DNA from: Pseudomonas sp. Z8(2022)
GTDB taxonomy: Bacteria > Pseudomonadota > Gammaproteobacteria > Pseudomonadales > Pseudomonadaceae
Assembly: GCF_025837155.1 (NCBI RefSeq)
Contig: NZ_CP107549.1
Coordinates: 4,154,001 to 4,218,000, forward strand
DNA: 64,000 nt
Reading direction: 5' to 3'
The notes under the pieces are model-generated. The model saw nothing but the letters and a program-made list of their open reading frames with translations, was not told the origin of the DNA and did no database searches. Each line of letters starts with the position of its first letter. Position 1 is the first letter of the stretch. The position numbers were made by a program, and so were the translations under genes. Positions 25,226-37,244 of the stretch are shown here, one piece after another.

Positions 25226-26719
25226 ATGTCCCTGGCCATCGTCCACAGCCGCGCCCAGGTCGGCGTCGAAGCACCAGCCGTTACCGTCGAAGCGCACCTG
25301 GCCAACGGCCTGCCCTCGCTGACGCTGGTAGGCCTGCCGGAGACCGCGGTCAAGGAAAGCAAGGACCGCGTGCGCAGCGCCATCCTCAATTCCGCGTTCG
25401 AATTTCCCAGCAAGCGCATCACCCTGAACCTGGCACCCGCCGATTTGCCGAAGGACGGCGGCCGCTTCGATCTCTCCATAGCCCTGGGCATTCTCGCCGC
25501 CAGCGGTCAGGTGCCGGCCGATTCGCTCGACAAGTACGAATGCCTGGGCGAACTGGCACTGTCCGGCGCGGTGCGCCCGGTGCAGGGTGTCCTGCCCGCG
25601 GCTCTGGCCGCGCGCGAAGCCGGACGAACCCTGCTGGTACCACTAGCCAATGCCGAGGAAGCCAGCCTCGCCTCCGGGCTCAGGGTCATCGCGGCCGAGC
25701 ATTTGCTGCAGGTCGCTGCACACCTCAACGGCAGCGCACCACTCGAACCCTATACCGCACGGGGGCTGCTCAGGCAAAGCCTGCCTTATCCGGATCTGGC
25801 CGAAGTCCAGGGCCAGCTGGCCGCCAAGCGCGCCCTGCTGGTGGCCGCGGCAGGCTCGCACAACCTGTTACTCAGCGGCCCGCCCGGAACCGGCAAGACG
25901 CTGCTGGCCAGCCGCCTGCCGGGCCTGCTGCCACCACTGGAAGAAAGCGAGGCCCTGCAGGTTGCCGCGATCCATTCGGTAGCCAGCCATACGCCGTTGC
26001 GGCACTGGCCGCAGCGACCCTTCCGCACCCCGCACCATAGTGCCTCCGGACCGGCGCTGGTCGGCGGCGGCAGTCGACCGCAACCAGGCGAAATCACCCT
26101 GGCACATCAGGGAGTGCTGTTTCTGGACGAGTTGCCGGAGTTCGACAGGAAGGTACTGGAGGTGCTGCGCGAACCACTGGAAAGTGGTCATATCGTGATC
26201 GCCCGGGCACGTGACAAGGTGCGCTTCCCGGCGCGCTTTCAACTGGTCGCGGCGATGAACCCCTGCCCGTGCGGCTATCTCGGTGACCCGAGCAATCGCT
26301 GCCGCTGCACCCCGGAGCAGATCCAGCGCTACCGCGCCAAGCTGTCCGGGCCACTGCTGGACCGCATAGACCTGCATCTGACCGTCGCCCGTGAAAGCAC
26401 CGCTCTGGACACCCCACTGCATGAGGGTGAATGCACTGCCCAGGCCGCAGCCAAAGTGGCGAACGCACGTCAACGGCAGATGCGCCGCCAGGGTGTGGCC
26501 AATGCCTTTCTCGACCTGCCCGGTCTGCGTCAGCACTGCGCCCTGAGCGACACGGATCGCCAGTGGCTGGAAAACGCCTGCGAACGCCTGGGTCTGTCCC
26601 TGCGCGCCGCCCATCGCGTACTCAAGGTCGCGCGCACGCTGGCCGACCTGGCGGAAAGGCAGCAGATCAGCCGCGAGCATCTGGCCGAAGCGCTGCAGTA
26701 CCGTCCCGCCGCGGGATGA
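25226..26719 (+). CDS. comM: YifB/ComM family AAA+ Mg-chelatase-like ATPase
   Basis: The 497-aa protein starts at ATG 25226 (MSLAIVHSRAQVGVEAPAV). The N-terminal Lon-like domain (LPSLTLVGLPETAVKESKDR) precedes the AAA+ core with Walker A GPPGTGKTLLASRLPG (about 216) and Walker B LFLDELPEFDRKVL. The zinc-like motif MNPCPCGYLGD and C-terminal Mg_chelatase_C domain follow. In naturally competent bacteria ComM promotes branch migration during transformation; the E. coli homologue is YifB. Confidence 0.93.
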   Translation: MSLAIVHSRAQVGVEAPAVTVEAHLANGLPSLTLVGLPETAVKESKDRVRSAILNSAFEFPSKRITLNLAPADLPKDGGRFDLSIALGILAASGQVPADSLDKYECLGELALSGAVRPVQGVLPAALAAREAGRTLLVPLANAEEASLASGLRVIAAEHLLQVAAHLNGSAPLEPYTARGLLRQSLPYPDLAEVQGQLAAKRALLVAAAGSHNLLLSGPPGTGKTLLASRLPGLLPPLEESEALQVAAIHSVASHTPLRHWPQRPFRTPHHSASGPALVGGGSRPQPGEITLAHQGVLFLDELPEFDRKVLEVLREPLESGHIVIARARDKVRFPARFQLVAAMNPCPCGYLGDPSNRCRCTPEQIQRYRAKLSGPLLDRIDLHLTVARESTALDTPLHEGECTAQAAAKVANARQRQMRRQGVANAFLDLPGLRQHCALSDTDRQWLENACERLGLSLRAAHRVLKVARTLADLAERQQISREHLAEALQYRPAAG

Positions 26720-26720
26720 C

Positions 26721-27165
26721 TCAGCGGAAGCGTTCGACTTCCTGACGCAGCTGGGCGGCCAGGCGATCCAGTTCGCGGGCGGTATCTGCCAGGTTAGCGA
26801 CGACTTCGCGCAGCTCGCCGTTGGCCAGGGCAATGCTCTGCAGGTTGGCGCTGAGCACGGTCGCGGTGCTGCTCTGCTCGCTGGTGGCGGTGGTGATGGA
26901 GGCAAACTGTTCGCCCGCCGCCTCGCTCTGCTCGCTGATCTGCGCCAGCGCTGCCGCTACCTTGGCGTTGCGCTCAAGACCATCCTGCATCAGCTGCCGC
27001 CCCTGCTCCATGGTGGCGATGGCACTGCTGGTCTCGCCCTGAATACTGCCGACGTGCCAGCTCGCCGATTTCATCGTCGCTGGACTACGCCATGCGCGCA
27101 CCGAGGTCACCGTCGCCCAGGGCCTGACTCGTGATGGTAGACCAATGGAACTGGGGATGAATTGG
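26721..27165 (-). pseudogene. Remnant of a methyl-accepting chemotaxis protein
   Basis: Two pieces of a chemoreceptor survive on the minus strand. A HAMP-like stretch ITSQALGDGDLGARMA, then a TAG stop, then SSDDEIGELA lies at about 27057-27156. In another frame, SIQGETSSAIATMEQGRQ onward to the LDRLAAQLRQEVERFR end is the C-terminal arm of the signalling domain. The hairpin tip that contacts CheA/CheW and the ligand domain are missing. Stop, frameshift and internal deletion make it non-functional. Confidence 0.82.
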
Positions 27166-27265
27166 GACAAGGTCGTCAGGCGACCGGGGTGCGGGAGGAT
27201 ACCCGAGTAACGCGGTAGGTCAATTGAAGTCCGCCGAATGGCCATCATTAGTTATCAAAAAGCCA

Positions 27266-28186
27266 TTACTGCGCCCGCTCGACCTGCGGCAACTGCATCG
27301 CCACGATTTCGGCCAGCAGGTAATCACGCAGCCGCTGCAGGCGCGCCTGTGCGCGATGGCCACGCGGCCATACCAGATAGTAGCTGTCGCCACTGAAAAC
27401 CGCCGTGGGCCAGGGCAGACCAAGCCGACCGGCATTGACGTCCTCGGCCACCATCAGCAGGTCGCCTATGGATACACCATAACCCCGCGCCGCAGCGACG
27501 ATGCCCAATTCGAGCATGTCGAACAGCTGGCCGGCCTTCAGCGGCACCTGCTCGTCCAGGCCGGTGTCCTGCAACCAGCGCCGCCAGTCACGGCGATCCG
27601 GCGTCGGATGCAGCTGCTCCGCATCCCGCAGGCGCGCCAGCGACCAGGGACCGGCCTTGGCATCGGCGGCTGCGCACACGGGGATCAGCCACTCCTCGAA
27701 CAGCAGCACGCTCTCCCACTCGTCAGGAAACTGGCCATCGGAAAGAAGCACTGCGCAGTCGAAGGGCTCGTGGCGGAAGTCGACCTTGTCCACATCCATC
27801 CAGGCGCTGGTGAGCTGCACCTCGCTGTCCGGGTTGGCCAGACGAAAATGCGACAGGCGCGCCAGCAGCCAGCGCATGGTCAGGGTCGATGGCGCTTTCA
27901 AGCGCAGTACCTGATCGTCGGCACGCAGGGCGGCGCTGGCACGCTCCAGTGCATCGAAGCCATCGCTCAACCCCGGTAGCAAGGCGCGGCCCGGATCGGT
28001 CAGCTGCAGGCTGCGGCCACGGCGCTCGAACAGGCGACAGGCAAAGTAGTCTTCCAGCGTGCGGATATGCCGGCTCACCGCGCTCTGGGTGATGGCCAGC
28101 TCTTCAGCGGCGCGGGTGAACGAGGCGTGACGGGCAGCGGCCTCGAAGGCACGCAGGGCGTAAAGCGGCGGCAGACGTCGGGTCAT
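27266..28186 (-). CDS. LysR-family regulator, GcvA-like
   Basis: The 306-aa protein has the N-terminal winged HTH (ALRAFEAAARHASFTRAAEELAITQSAVSRHIRTLE) typical of the GcvA/AmpR branch and a C-terminal effector domain (90-295). It is divergent from the MATE pump gene with a 136-bp gap, so the pump is the obvious candidate target. The inducer is unknown. Confidence 0.9.
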   Translation of the reverse strand: MTRRLPPLYALRAFEAAARHASFTRAAEELAITQSAVSRHIRTLEDYFACRLFERRGRSLQLTDPGRALLPGLSDGFDALERASAALRADDQVLRLKAPSTLTMRWLLARLSHFRLANPDSEVQLTSAWMDVDKVDFRHEPFDCAVLLSDGQFPDEWESVLLFEEWLIPVCAAADAKAGPWSLARLRDAEQLHPTPDRRDWRRWLQDTGLDEQVPLKAGQLFDMLELGIVAAARGYGVSIGDLLMVAEDVNAGRLGLPWPTAVFSGDSYYLVWPRGHRAQARLQRLRDYLLAEIVAMQLPQVERAQ

Positions 28187-28322
28187 GGCGCTACCTATGA
28201 GTTTTAATCATGCATGGCATCGCTTTTTTCCTTTTGTACAGGGCGCTCATGCTTCGGAAAATAGCGTCATTCTCCCTCTGCCGGTTTCTATCCGGCAATT
28301 CATTTCCTGAGCCTGACTCATC
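28187..28322. promoter_or_regulatory. Divergent control region LysR / MATE
   Basis: AT-rich stretches (GTTTTAATCATGCATG, CTTTTTTCCTTTTGTAC) suit paired promoters for the LysR-type gene and the MATE gene. No clear operator can be assigned by eye. Confidence 0.4.
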
Positions 28323-29714
28323 ATGTCGAAGTCCACTCGCGACGAGCTGGTCGCCCTCTTCCGTCTTGCCGGCCCGCTGATCGCCGCCCAGTTGGCCCAT
28401 GTCCTGATGGTGTTCACCGACACCATCATGATGGGCATGCTCGGCCCCGAGCAGTTGGCCGGCGGCGCCCTGGGCGCGACCTGCTACTACATGCTGTCGC
28501 TGTTCTGCGTCGGCGTGGTGGCGGCGGTCGGCAGCCTGATCGCCATTCGCCACGGCGCCGGCGACACCGCCGGGGTCACCCGCCTGCTGCAGGGCGGCCT
28601 GTGGCTGAGCCTGCTGCTGGGCATCTTCGCAGCCCTGTGCCTGCGCTCGATCGAACCGCTGCTGCCGCACCTGGGCCAGCAGCCGGAGGTCGCCGGCCGC
28701 GCCATGCAGTTCCTCGGCCCGCTGGCCCTGGCCCTGCCCGGCTATCTGTGCTTCATGGCCCTGCGCGGGTTCACCAGCGCCATCGGCCACCCCGGCCCGG
28801 TGATGACCATCGGCATGGTCGGGGCCGTGGCCAACTTCGTCATCAACTATGCGCTGATCAAGGGCTGGTTCGGCCTGCCCCACCTAGGCCTGGCCGGCAT
28901 CGGCCTGACCACCGCCGTTATCAGCAGCGGCATGGCCCTGGCACTGGCCCTGTACATCCTGCGCGCGCCGGTCTATCGCCAGTACCGGTTGCTGCGCGGC
29001 CTGCTGCGGCCACGCCGTGCCGAGCTGAGCGCGCTGCTGCGCCTGGGCCTGCCGATTGGCGGCACCTACGCCGCCGAGCAGGGCATGTTCACCTTCGCCA
29101 CCCTGTGCATGGGCGCCCTCGGCAGCGTACAGCTGGCGGCGCACCAAATCGCCATCCAGGCGGTGACGCTGGCCTTCATCCTGCCTCAGGGCTTGTCCTA
29201 TGCGGTGACCTACCGGGTCGGTCAGCACCTCGGCGGCAGCCGCCCGGCCCAGGTACGCCGTGCCGGACGCCTGGGCATCGCCAGCGGCGCCTGCTGCATG
29301 CTGGTGTTCGCCCTGCTGTTCTGGTTGCTGCCGGGACCAGTGGTGGGGCTGTTCATCGACCGCGCAGACCCGGCCTTCGCCGAGGTGGTCGGCCTGGCCA
29401 TCAGCCTGCTGGCGGTGGCGGCGGTGTTCGAACTGTTCGACGGCACCCAGAGCATCGCCATGGGTACTTTGCGCGGTCTGGGTGACGGCAAGACTACCCT
29501 GCTGATCGGCCTTGGCTGCTACTGGCTGATCGGCATTCCGCTGGCCTGGACCCTGGCCTTTCCGCTGGGCTGGGGCGCCCACGGCGTGTGGTGGGGGCTG
29601 GCGGCCGGACTGGCCTGCGCGGCGCTGGTGCTGACCCTGAGCTTCGAAGGCAAATGTGCCCGCCTGTTGCGCCGGCAACCGCTGACGGTGCCGGCCGGGG
29701 CCTGCCTGTCCTGA
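28323..29714 (+). CDS. MATE-family multidrug efflux protein (NorM-like)
   Basis: The 463-aa protein has 12 predicted helices in two repeats. The family N-terminus LAGPLIAAQLAHVLMVFTDTIMMG and the mid-protein repeat LRLGLPIGGTYAAEQGMF are diagnostic. It exports cationic drugs or dyes in exchange for Na+ or H+; the substrate is not predictable. It is probably controlled by the divergent LysR regulator. Confidence 0.92.
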   Translation: MSKSTRDELVALFRLAGPLIAAQLAHVLMVFTDTIMMGMLGPEQLAGGALGATCYYMLSLFCVGVVAAVGSLIAIRHGAGDTAGVTRLLQGGLWLSLLLGIFAALCLRSIEPLLPHLGQQPEVAGRAMQFLGPLALALPGYLCFMALRGFTSAIGHPGPVMTIGMVGAVANFVINYALIKGWFGLPHLGLAGIGLTTAVISSGMALALALYILRAPVYRQYRLLRGLLRPRRAELSALLRLGLPIGGTYAAEQGMFTFATLCMGALGSVQLAAHQIAIQAVTLAFILPQGLSYAVTYRVGQHLGGSRPAQVRRAGRLGIASGACCMLVFALLFWLLPGPVVGLFIDRADPAFAEVVGLAISLLAVAAVFELFDGTQSIAMGTLRGLGDGKTTLLIGLGCYWLIGIPLAWTLAFPLGWGAHGVWWGLAAGLACAALVLTLSFEGKCARLLRRQPLTVPAGACLS

Positions 29715-29740
29715 CGGCTGCCCGGGGCCGCAGCCAGGCG

Positions 29741-31411
29741 CTAGGACGGCGTGGCCAGCAATGGCTGACGCATGCCGAACACCAGAAAACGAGCCAGCTC
29801 CGCCAGCGGCACGGCCTTGCTGATCAGGTAGCCCTGCACCTGATCGCAGCCGAACTGGCGCAGCATGTCGAGTTGCTCGATGTTCTCCACCCCTTCGGCC
29901 ACCACTTCCAGGTTGAGGTTGTGCGCCAGGTTGATCATTGCCCTGACCAGCTGGCGGTTCTCGGCACGTTCGCCCATGCCGCCGACAAAGCTCTTGTCGA
30001 TCTTAAGCAGAGTGATGGGCAGGTTGTTGAGGTGCACGAAGGACGAGAATCCTGTGCCGAAATCGTCCAGCGAGAAGCGCACGCCAAGCCGGCCCAACTC
30101 CAGCATGGTCTGCTGCACCTGGTCGCTGCGACGCATCACCGCGGTTTCGGTCAGTTCGAACTCCAGCCACTGGGCATCGACGCCACGCTCCTCGATCAGG
30201 CGGCTGAGCGTCGGCAGCAACTGACTGTCCTGAAACTGGCGAAACGACAGATTGATCGCCATGTGCAGTGCCGGCAGGCCGCGCCCACGCAGCCACTGCA
30301 TGTCGCGCAGAGCACGGGAAATCACCCAGTAACCGAGCGGCACGATCAGCCCGGTTTCCTCGGCCAGCGGCACGAACTCGTTGGGCGAGAGCAGCCCGCG
30401 CTCGCCATGCTGCCAGCGCACCAGCGCCTCCAGCCCGACGATACGGCCGCTTTCCAGGCACAGCCGCGGCTGGTAGTGCAGCTCCAGCTCGTCACGCCGC
30501 AGCGCGCGGCGTAGCTCGCCTTCCAGATCGGCCTGGCTGCGTGCGCTGCGATTGAGGCGCTCGTCATAGAGATGAAACACGCAGCCCTGCTGACTCTTGG
30601 CATGCTGCATGGCGATATGCGCATGCCACAGCAGCGGGTCGGCGCCCTCCCCGGCGCGGGCATGGGCCAGCCCCAGGCTGCAGCCGATCAGCAGGCTCTC
30701 GCCATCGACCCAGTAGGGTTCGCCCAGCACTTCGGTGACACGCTCGGCCAGGCGCTCGACACGCTGCGGGTCGCGGCGTACATCCAGCAACAAGGCGAAT
30801 TCGTCGCTGCCCAGGCGGGCCAACTGGTCGCAGGGCTGCAACAGGCTCTTCAGCCGCGCCACCACCTGCAGGATCAGGCGATCGCCGGCCTGATAACCCA
30901 GGGCATCGTTGGCATGACGGAAGTTATCCAGATCGAGATGTCCCAGCACCAGACCACGACCGCCACACTCGGCCAGGCGTGCGGCAAGCAGGGTCTGAAA
31001 GCCCTGACGATTGGCGATGCCGGTGAGCGGGTCCTGCTCGGCGAGGCGCTGCAGGGTGTGCCGGAGACTGCCCTGCTCACGCGCGTAACGCAGGCAGCGG
31101 CGCAATACATCGAGATTGAGGCTGCCGCGCACCAGCCAGTCGCTGACGCCGACCGGCTCCTCGCTGGGTTCGGTTTCCAGCAGCAGCACCATCGGTAAGG
31201 GGCACTGACCAGGCTCGGGGATTCGCTCCGGCGTGGCCAGCAGCAGGCCACTGGCGTGATCATCGAACAGGCTGCTGGCCGCCTCCCAGGACGGCGCGGT
31301 AATCAGCGGCGATGAACTGCCAAGGGCGCCCAAATGCTCGCGCAGCAATTCGGCCCAGCCTGACGAGTCCGCCAGCAGAACCAGGCGCATGGGTTCGACG
31401 AGCGTGGACAA
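29741..31411 (-). CDS. GGDEF-EAL protein, likely c-di-GMP phosphodiesterase
   Basis: The 556-aa protein starts at TTG 31411 after GGGAGG; an ATG seven codons later lacks an equally placed ribosome site. Residues 1-110 look like a degenerate receiver. The GGDEF domain follows (LTGIANRQGF), but its signature is RLGSDEF, so cyclase activity is doubtful. The EAL domain (about 310-545) keeps GLEALVRW, the Asn in AINLSFRQF, ELTE, DDFGTGFSS, the Lys in LKIDKSF and AEGVE, so phosphodiesterase activity is likely. No membrane helix. Monocistronic, convergent with the MATE gene. Confidence 0.9.
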   Translation of the reverse strand: MSTLVEPMRLVLLADSSGWAELLREHLGALGSSSPLITAPSWEAASSLFDDHASGLLLATPERIPEPGQCPLPMVLLLETEPSEEPVGVSDWLVRGSLNLDVLRRCLRYAREQGSLRHTLQRLAEQDPLTGIANRQGFQTLLAARLAECGGRGLVLGHLDLDNFRHANDALGYQAGDRLILQVVARLKSLLQPCDQLARLGSDEFALLLDVRRDPQRVERLAERVTEVLGEPYWVDGESLLIGCSLGLAHARAGEGADPLLWHAHIAMQHAKSQQGCVFHLYDERLNRSARSQADLEGELRRALRRDELELHYQPRLCLESGRIVGLEALVRWQHGERGLLSPNEFVPLAEETGLIVPLGYWVISRALRDMQWLRGRGLPALHMAINLSFRQFQDSQLLPTLSRLIEERGVDAQWLEFELTETAVMRRSDQVQQTMLELGRLGVRFSLDDFGTGFSSFVHLNNLPITLLKIDKSFVGGMGERAENRQLVRAMINLAHNLNLEVVAEGVENIEQLDMLRQFGCDQVQGYLISKAVPLAELARFLVFGMRQPLLATPS

Positions 31412-31680
31412 ACAACCTCCCGCGATGATCAGGAATGATGGCGAATCGAGTCGCCTGAGTGCGTCTTAACCGACGTCTAATCAATCACATCCGGGTGAAA
31501 GTGGACGTACATCCTGAGGTATAGCCAGAAAACCGGCAAGTGGGGCCAGAGTACTGCATAGAATGGGACAACCCAGCGCGCCGGGGTTCAATTCCGTGCG
31601 CCAGGCCACAGTTCCGGACGGTCGCGGCAGAATCCATCAGGCCTGTTAAAATGCGCGGCCCTTTTCCCGTGATCGATTCC

Positions 31681-33690
31681 ATGTCCCGACTGAACCCCCG
31701 GCAACAAGAGGCCGTGAACTATGTCGGCGGCCCACTTCTGGTGCTCGCCGGCGCAGGCTCCGGCAAGACCAGCGTGATCACCCGCAAGATTGCCCATCTG
31801 GTACAGAACTGCGGTATCCGTGCCCAGCACATCGTCGCCATGACCTTTACCAACAAGGCCGCGCGCGAGATGAAGGAGCGCGTCGGTACCCTGCTCAGGG
31901 GTAGCGAGGCACGCGGCCTGACGGTGTCCACCTTCCACAATCTGGGCATGAACATCATACGCAAGGAATACGCGCGCCTGGGCTACAAGCCCGGCTTCTC
32001 GATTTTCGACGACGGAGACATCAAGGCGCTGCTCACCGACATCATGCAGAAGGAGTATTCCGGCGATGACGGTGCCGACGAGGTCAAGAACTACATCGAC
32101 AACTGGAAGAACGACCTGATCCTGCCGGACGAGGCACTGGCGGGCGCGCGCAACCCCAAGGAGCAGACTGCCGCCATCGTCTACCTGCACTACCAGCGCA
32201 CGCTCAAGGCGTACAACGCGGTGGACTTCAACGACCTGATCCTGCTGCCGGTGAAACTGTTCCAGGAACACGCCGACATTCTGGAAAAGTGGCAGAACCG
32301 CATCCGCTACCTGCTGGTCGACGAATACCAGGACACCAACGCCAGCCAGTATCTGCTGGTGAAGATGCTGGTGGGCATGCGCAACCAGTTCACCGTGGTC
32401 GGCGACGACGACCAGTCGATCTACGCCTGGCGTGGCGCGCGCCCGGAAAACCTGATGCTGCTGAAAGAGGACTACCCCTCGCTGAAGGTGGTGATGCTGG
32501 AGCAGAACTACCGCTCCACCAGCCGCATTCTCAAGTGCGCCAACGTGCTGATCGCCAACAACCCGCACGTGTTCGAGAAGCAGCTGTGGTCGGAGATGGG
32601 CCATGGCGACCCGATCCGCGTGATCCGCACCCGCAATGAAGACGCCGAGTGCGAGCGCGTGGCCCTGGAAATTCTTACCGAGCACCTGCGCACCGGCCGC
32701 CCTTACAGCGATTTCGCCATCCTCTACCGCGGCAACTACCAGGCCAAGCTGATGGAGCTGAAGCTGCAGCACCATCAGATTCCCTATCGCCTGTCCGGCG
32801 GCACCAGCTTCTTCGCCCGCCAGGAAGTGAAGGACCTGATGAGCTACTTCCGCCTGCTGGTCAACCCGGACGACGACAACGCCTTCCTGCGGGTGATCAA
32901 CGTGCCGCGCCGCGAGATCGGCTCGACCACCCTGGAAAAGCTCGGCAACTATGCCAGCGAACGCAAGATCAGCATGTACGCGGCAGCCGGCGAGATCGGT
33001 CTCGGCGAACACCTCGACGCGCGCTTCACCGAGCGCCTGCAGCGCTTCACCAAATGGATGGATCGTGTGCGCCAGGAGTGCGCGCAGAACGACCCGATCG
33101 CCGCCATCCGCAGCATGGTGATGGATATCGACTACGAGAACTGGCTACGCCAGAACGCCTCCAGCGACAAGGTGGCCGAGGCACGCATGGGCAACGTCTG
33201 GTTCCTTGTCGAAGCGCTGAAAGGCACCCTGGAGCGCGACGAAGACGGCGACATGACCATCGAGGACGCCATCGGCAAGCTGGTGCTGCGCGACATGCTC
33301 GAGCGCCAGCAGGAAGAGGAAGAAGGCGCCGAGGGCGTGCAGATGATGACCATGCACGCCTCCAAGGGTCTGGAATTCCCCTCGGTATACATCATCGGCT
33401 TCGAGGAGGAGATACTCCCGCACCGCTCCAGCATCGAGGCCGACACCATCGAGGAAGAGCGCCGTCTGGCCTATGTCGGTATCACCCGCGCCAAGCGCAA
33501 CCTGGCGCTGACCTATGCCTCCAAGCGCAAGCAGTACGGCGAGGTCATCGACTGCTCGCCGAGCCGCTTCCTCGACGAGCTGCCGCAGGAGGATCTGGTC
33601 TGGGAAGGCCTGGAGGAGGCGCCCGTGGAGGTCAAGACCGCGCGTGGAAACGACGCCCTGGCGAGCATGCGGGCCATGCTCAAGCGCTGA
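31681..33690 (+). CDS. rep: ATP-dependent DNA helicase Rep
   Basis: 3'-5' superfamily 1 helicase that helps forks pass protein obstacles. ATG 31681 (MSRLNPRQQEAVNYVGGPLL) gives 669 aa, standard for Rep. Visible motifs are Walker A LAGAGSGKTSVITRK, motif II LVDEYQDTNASQY, GDDDQSIYAWRGARPEN, motif IV EQNYRST and motif VI VGITRAKRNLALTYA. An upstream in-frame extension is not Rep-like and crosses the promoter region. Confidence 0.96.
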   Translation: MSRLNPRQQEAVNYVGGPLLVLAGAGSGKTSVITRKIAHLVQNCGIRAQHIVAMTFTNKAAREMKERVGTLLRGSEARGLTVSTFHNLGMNIIRKEYARLGYKPGFSIFDDGDIKALLTDIMQKEYSGDDGADEVKNYIDNWKNDLILPDEALAGARNPKEQTAAIVYLHYQRTLKAYNAVDFNDLILLPVKLFQEHADILEKWQNRIRYLLVDEYQDTNASQYLLVKMLVGMRNQFTVVGDDDQSIYAWRGARPENLMLLKEDYPSLKVVMLEQNYRSTSRILKCANVLIANNPHVFEKQLWSEMGHGDPIRVIRTRNEDAECERVALEILTEHLRTGRPYSDFAILYRGNYQAKLMELKLQHHQIPYRLSGGTSFFARQEVKDLMSYFRLLVNPDDDNAFLRVINVPRREIGSTTLEKLGNYASERKISMYAAAGEIGLGEHLDARFTERLQRFTKWMDRVRQECAQNDPIAAIRSMVMDIDYENWLRQNASSDKVAEARMGNVWFLVEALKGTLERDEDGDMTIEDAIGKLVLRDMLERQQEEEEGAEGVQMMTMHASKGLEFPSVYIIGFEEEILPHRSSIEADTIEEERRLAYVGITRAKRNLALTYASKRKQYGEVIDCSPSRFLDELPQEDLVWEGLEEAPVEVKTARGNDALASMRAMLKR

Positions 33691-33703
33691 TACCCCGTTG
33701 TCC

Positions 33704-33724
33704 GGTGGGCTTCATCAGCCCACC
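33704..33724. repeat. Hairpin after rep (REP-like or terminator)
   Basis: Perfect 8-bp arms GGTGGGCT/AGCCCACC with a 5-nt loop follow the rep stop by 14 bp. There is no T tail. The motif resembles the element at 18703-18733. Confidence 0.55.
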
Positions 33725-33797
33725 TTGCATCTCCGGCAACCCTCGCCATCTTTGCCAGTCAGAAGTACACCACGTCCGGAAACAGGGGCATAAAACC

Positions 33798-34280
33798 ATG
33801 CGCACCTTCACGCTCGACCTCGATGCCCTGCTACAGCTGATCAATGGCCGCGACCAGCTTGAACACTGGCTGGACCTGGAAAGCGGCAGCGTCCTGAGCC
33901 TGGCGCCCGAGGACCTTCACAGCGAACAGCGTCAGCAGATCGACCTCGATCCCGAGCGCTACAGCCAGATACCCAATCTCGATGTAGCGCAGCGCATCGC
34001 CATGCGCGAGTCCTTCCTGTTCACCCTCGACCACCTGCATGCCCACCCGCTGCTCAGTGCCGCGCTGACCGGGCGCAAACCGCTGCGCGCGTTCGATTAC
34101 GAGATCGAGGCCTTTGCGCCGATTCGCGAACAATGGCTGGCCTACGAAAGCAAGCAACTGCGCGAATACGCCCTGAACTGGCTCTACGAACTGGGCATCG
34201 AGCCCGCGCCGGACAAACTGCCACTCGATACCCGCGGCATTCCCAGGGACATTCTGCGGCGGCTGCGCAAAAGCGCCTGA
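33798..34280 (+). CDS. UPF0158 family protein
   Basis: The 160-aa protein from ATG 33798 (MRTFTLDLDALLQLINGRD) matches the UPF0158 family, with RIAMRESFLFTLD and WLYELGIEP conserved blocks. Function is unknown. It lies between rep and xpt on the same strand, with independent gaps of over 100 bp on each side. Confidence 0.85.
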   Translation: MRTFTLDLDALLQLINGRDQLEHWLDLESGSVLSLAPEDLHSEQRQQIDLDPERYSQIPNLDVAQRIAMRESFLFTLDHLHAHPLLSAALTGRKPLRAFDYEIEAFAPIREQWLAYESKQLREYALNWLYELGIEPAPDKLPLDTRGIPRDILRRLRKSA

Positions 34281-34460
34281 GCAGAGCCGGCCCGGCGCCA
34301 TGTCTGCTACTCCGCCCGCTTGGCGTCCGGGTTAACGCGTCAACAACCTGTCTGACCGGTCAAGCACCCGCGACTGTCGGGCAGACTTCGGTTTCACTAC
34401 ACAATCCGGGGGGTTTTGAGCGAAAATCCGCAGCCTTTCTGCTCAACCAGAGGATCGACC

Positions 34461-35029
34461 GTGGAGTCGTTGAAACAGAAGATTCGCAGCGAAGGCATCG
34501 TGCTGTCCGAGCACGTACTCAAGGTGGATGCCTTTCTCAACCACCAGATCGATCCGCGCCTGATGCAGGAGATCGGCCACGAGTTCGCCCGGCGTTTCGC
34601 CGGCCAGGGCATCACCAAGATCGTTACCATCGAAGCCTCGGGCATCGCCCCGGCGGTGATGGCGGGTCTGGAACTGGGCATCCCGGTGATCTTCGCGCGC
34701 AAGTTCCAGTCGCTGACGCTCAAGGACGATCTGCTGATCTCCAAGGTGTTCTCCTTCACCAAGCAGACCGAAAGCACCATCGCCATCTCCGCGCGCCACC
34801 TGACTGCCGCCGACAAGGTACTGGTCATTGACGACTTCCTCGCCAACGGCCACGCCGCCAAGGCGCTGATCGACCTGATTCAGCAGGCCGGCGCCGAGAT
34901 CGCGGGCATCGGCATCGTCATCGAGAAGTCCTTCCAGGACGGACGCACGCTGCTGGAAAACGAAGGCTATCGCGTCGAATCGCTGGCCCGTGTCGCCGCC
35001 CTGGAAAACGGCCAGGTGCGCTTCCTCGA

Positions 35030-35033
<4 letters not shown>
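34461..35033 (+). CDS. xpt: Xanthine phosphoribosyltransferase
   Basis: Salvages xanthine to XMP. GTG start at 34461 gives 190 aa (VESLKQKIRSEGIVLSEHVL), matching the family; an earlier ATG at 34416 would add 15 unrelated residues. The PRPP-binding motif VLVIDDFLANGHAAKA (about residue 123) and KIVTIEASGIAPA are intact. Its stop codon overlaps that of the convergent acetyl-CoA hydrolase gene. Confidence 0.95.
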
Positions 35034-37162
<2,129 letters not shown>

Positions 37163-37244
37163 CTGGCGCTCCTCGCGACATCCATGACGAATGCTGCTTG
37201 GACTGCGCAGGCGGAAGCATGGTTGCATGCACACGCCGGAAACG

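Noticed and set aside
31588..33012. 474-codon minus-strand frame opposite rep
   Set aside because: Antisense shadow of a well-conserved helicase.
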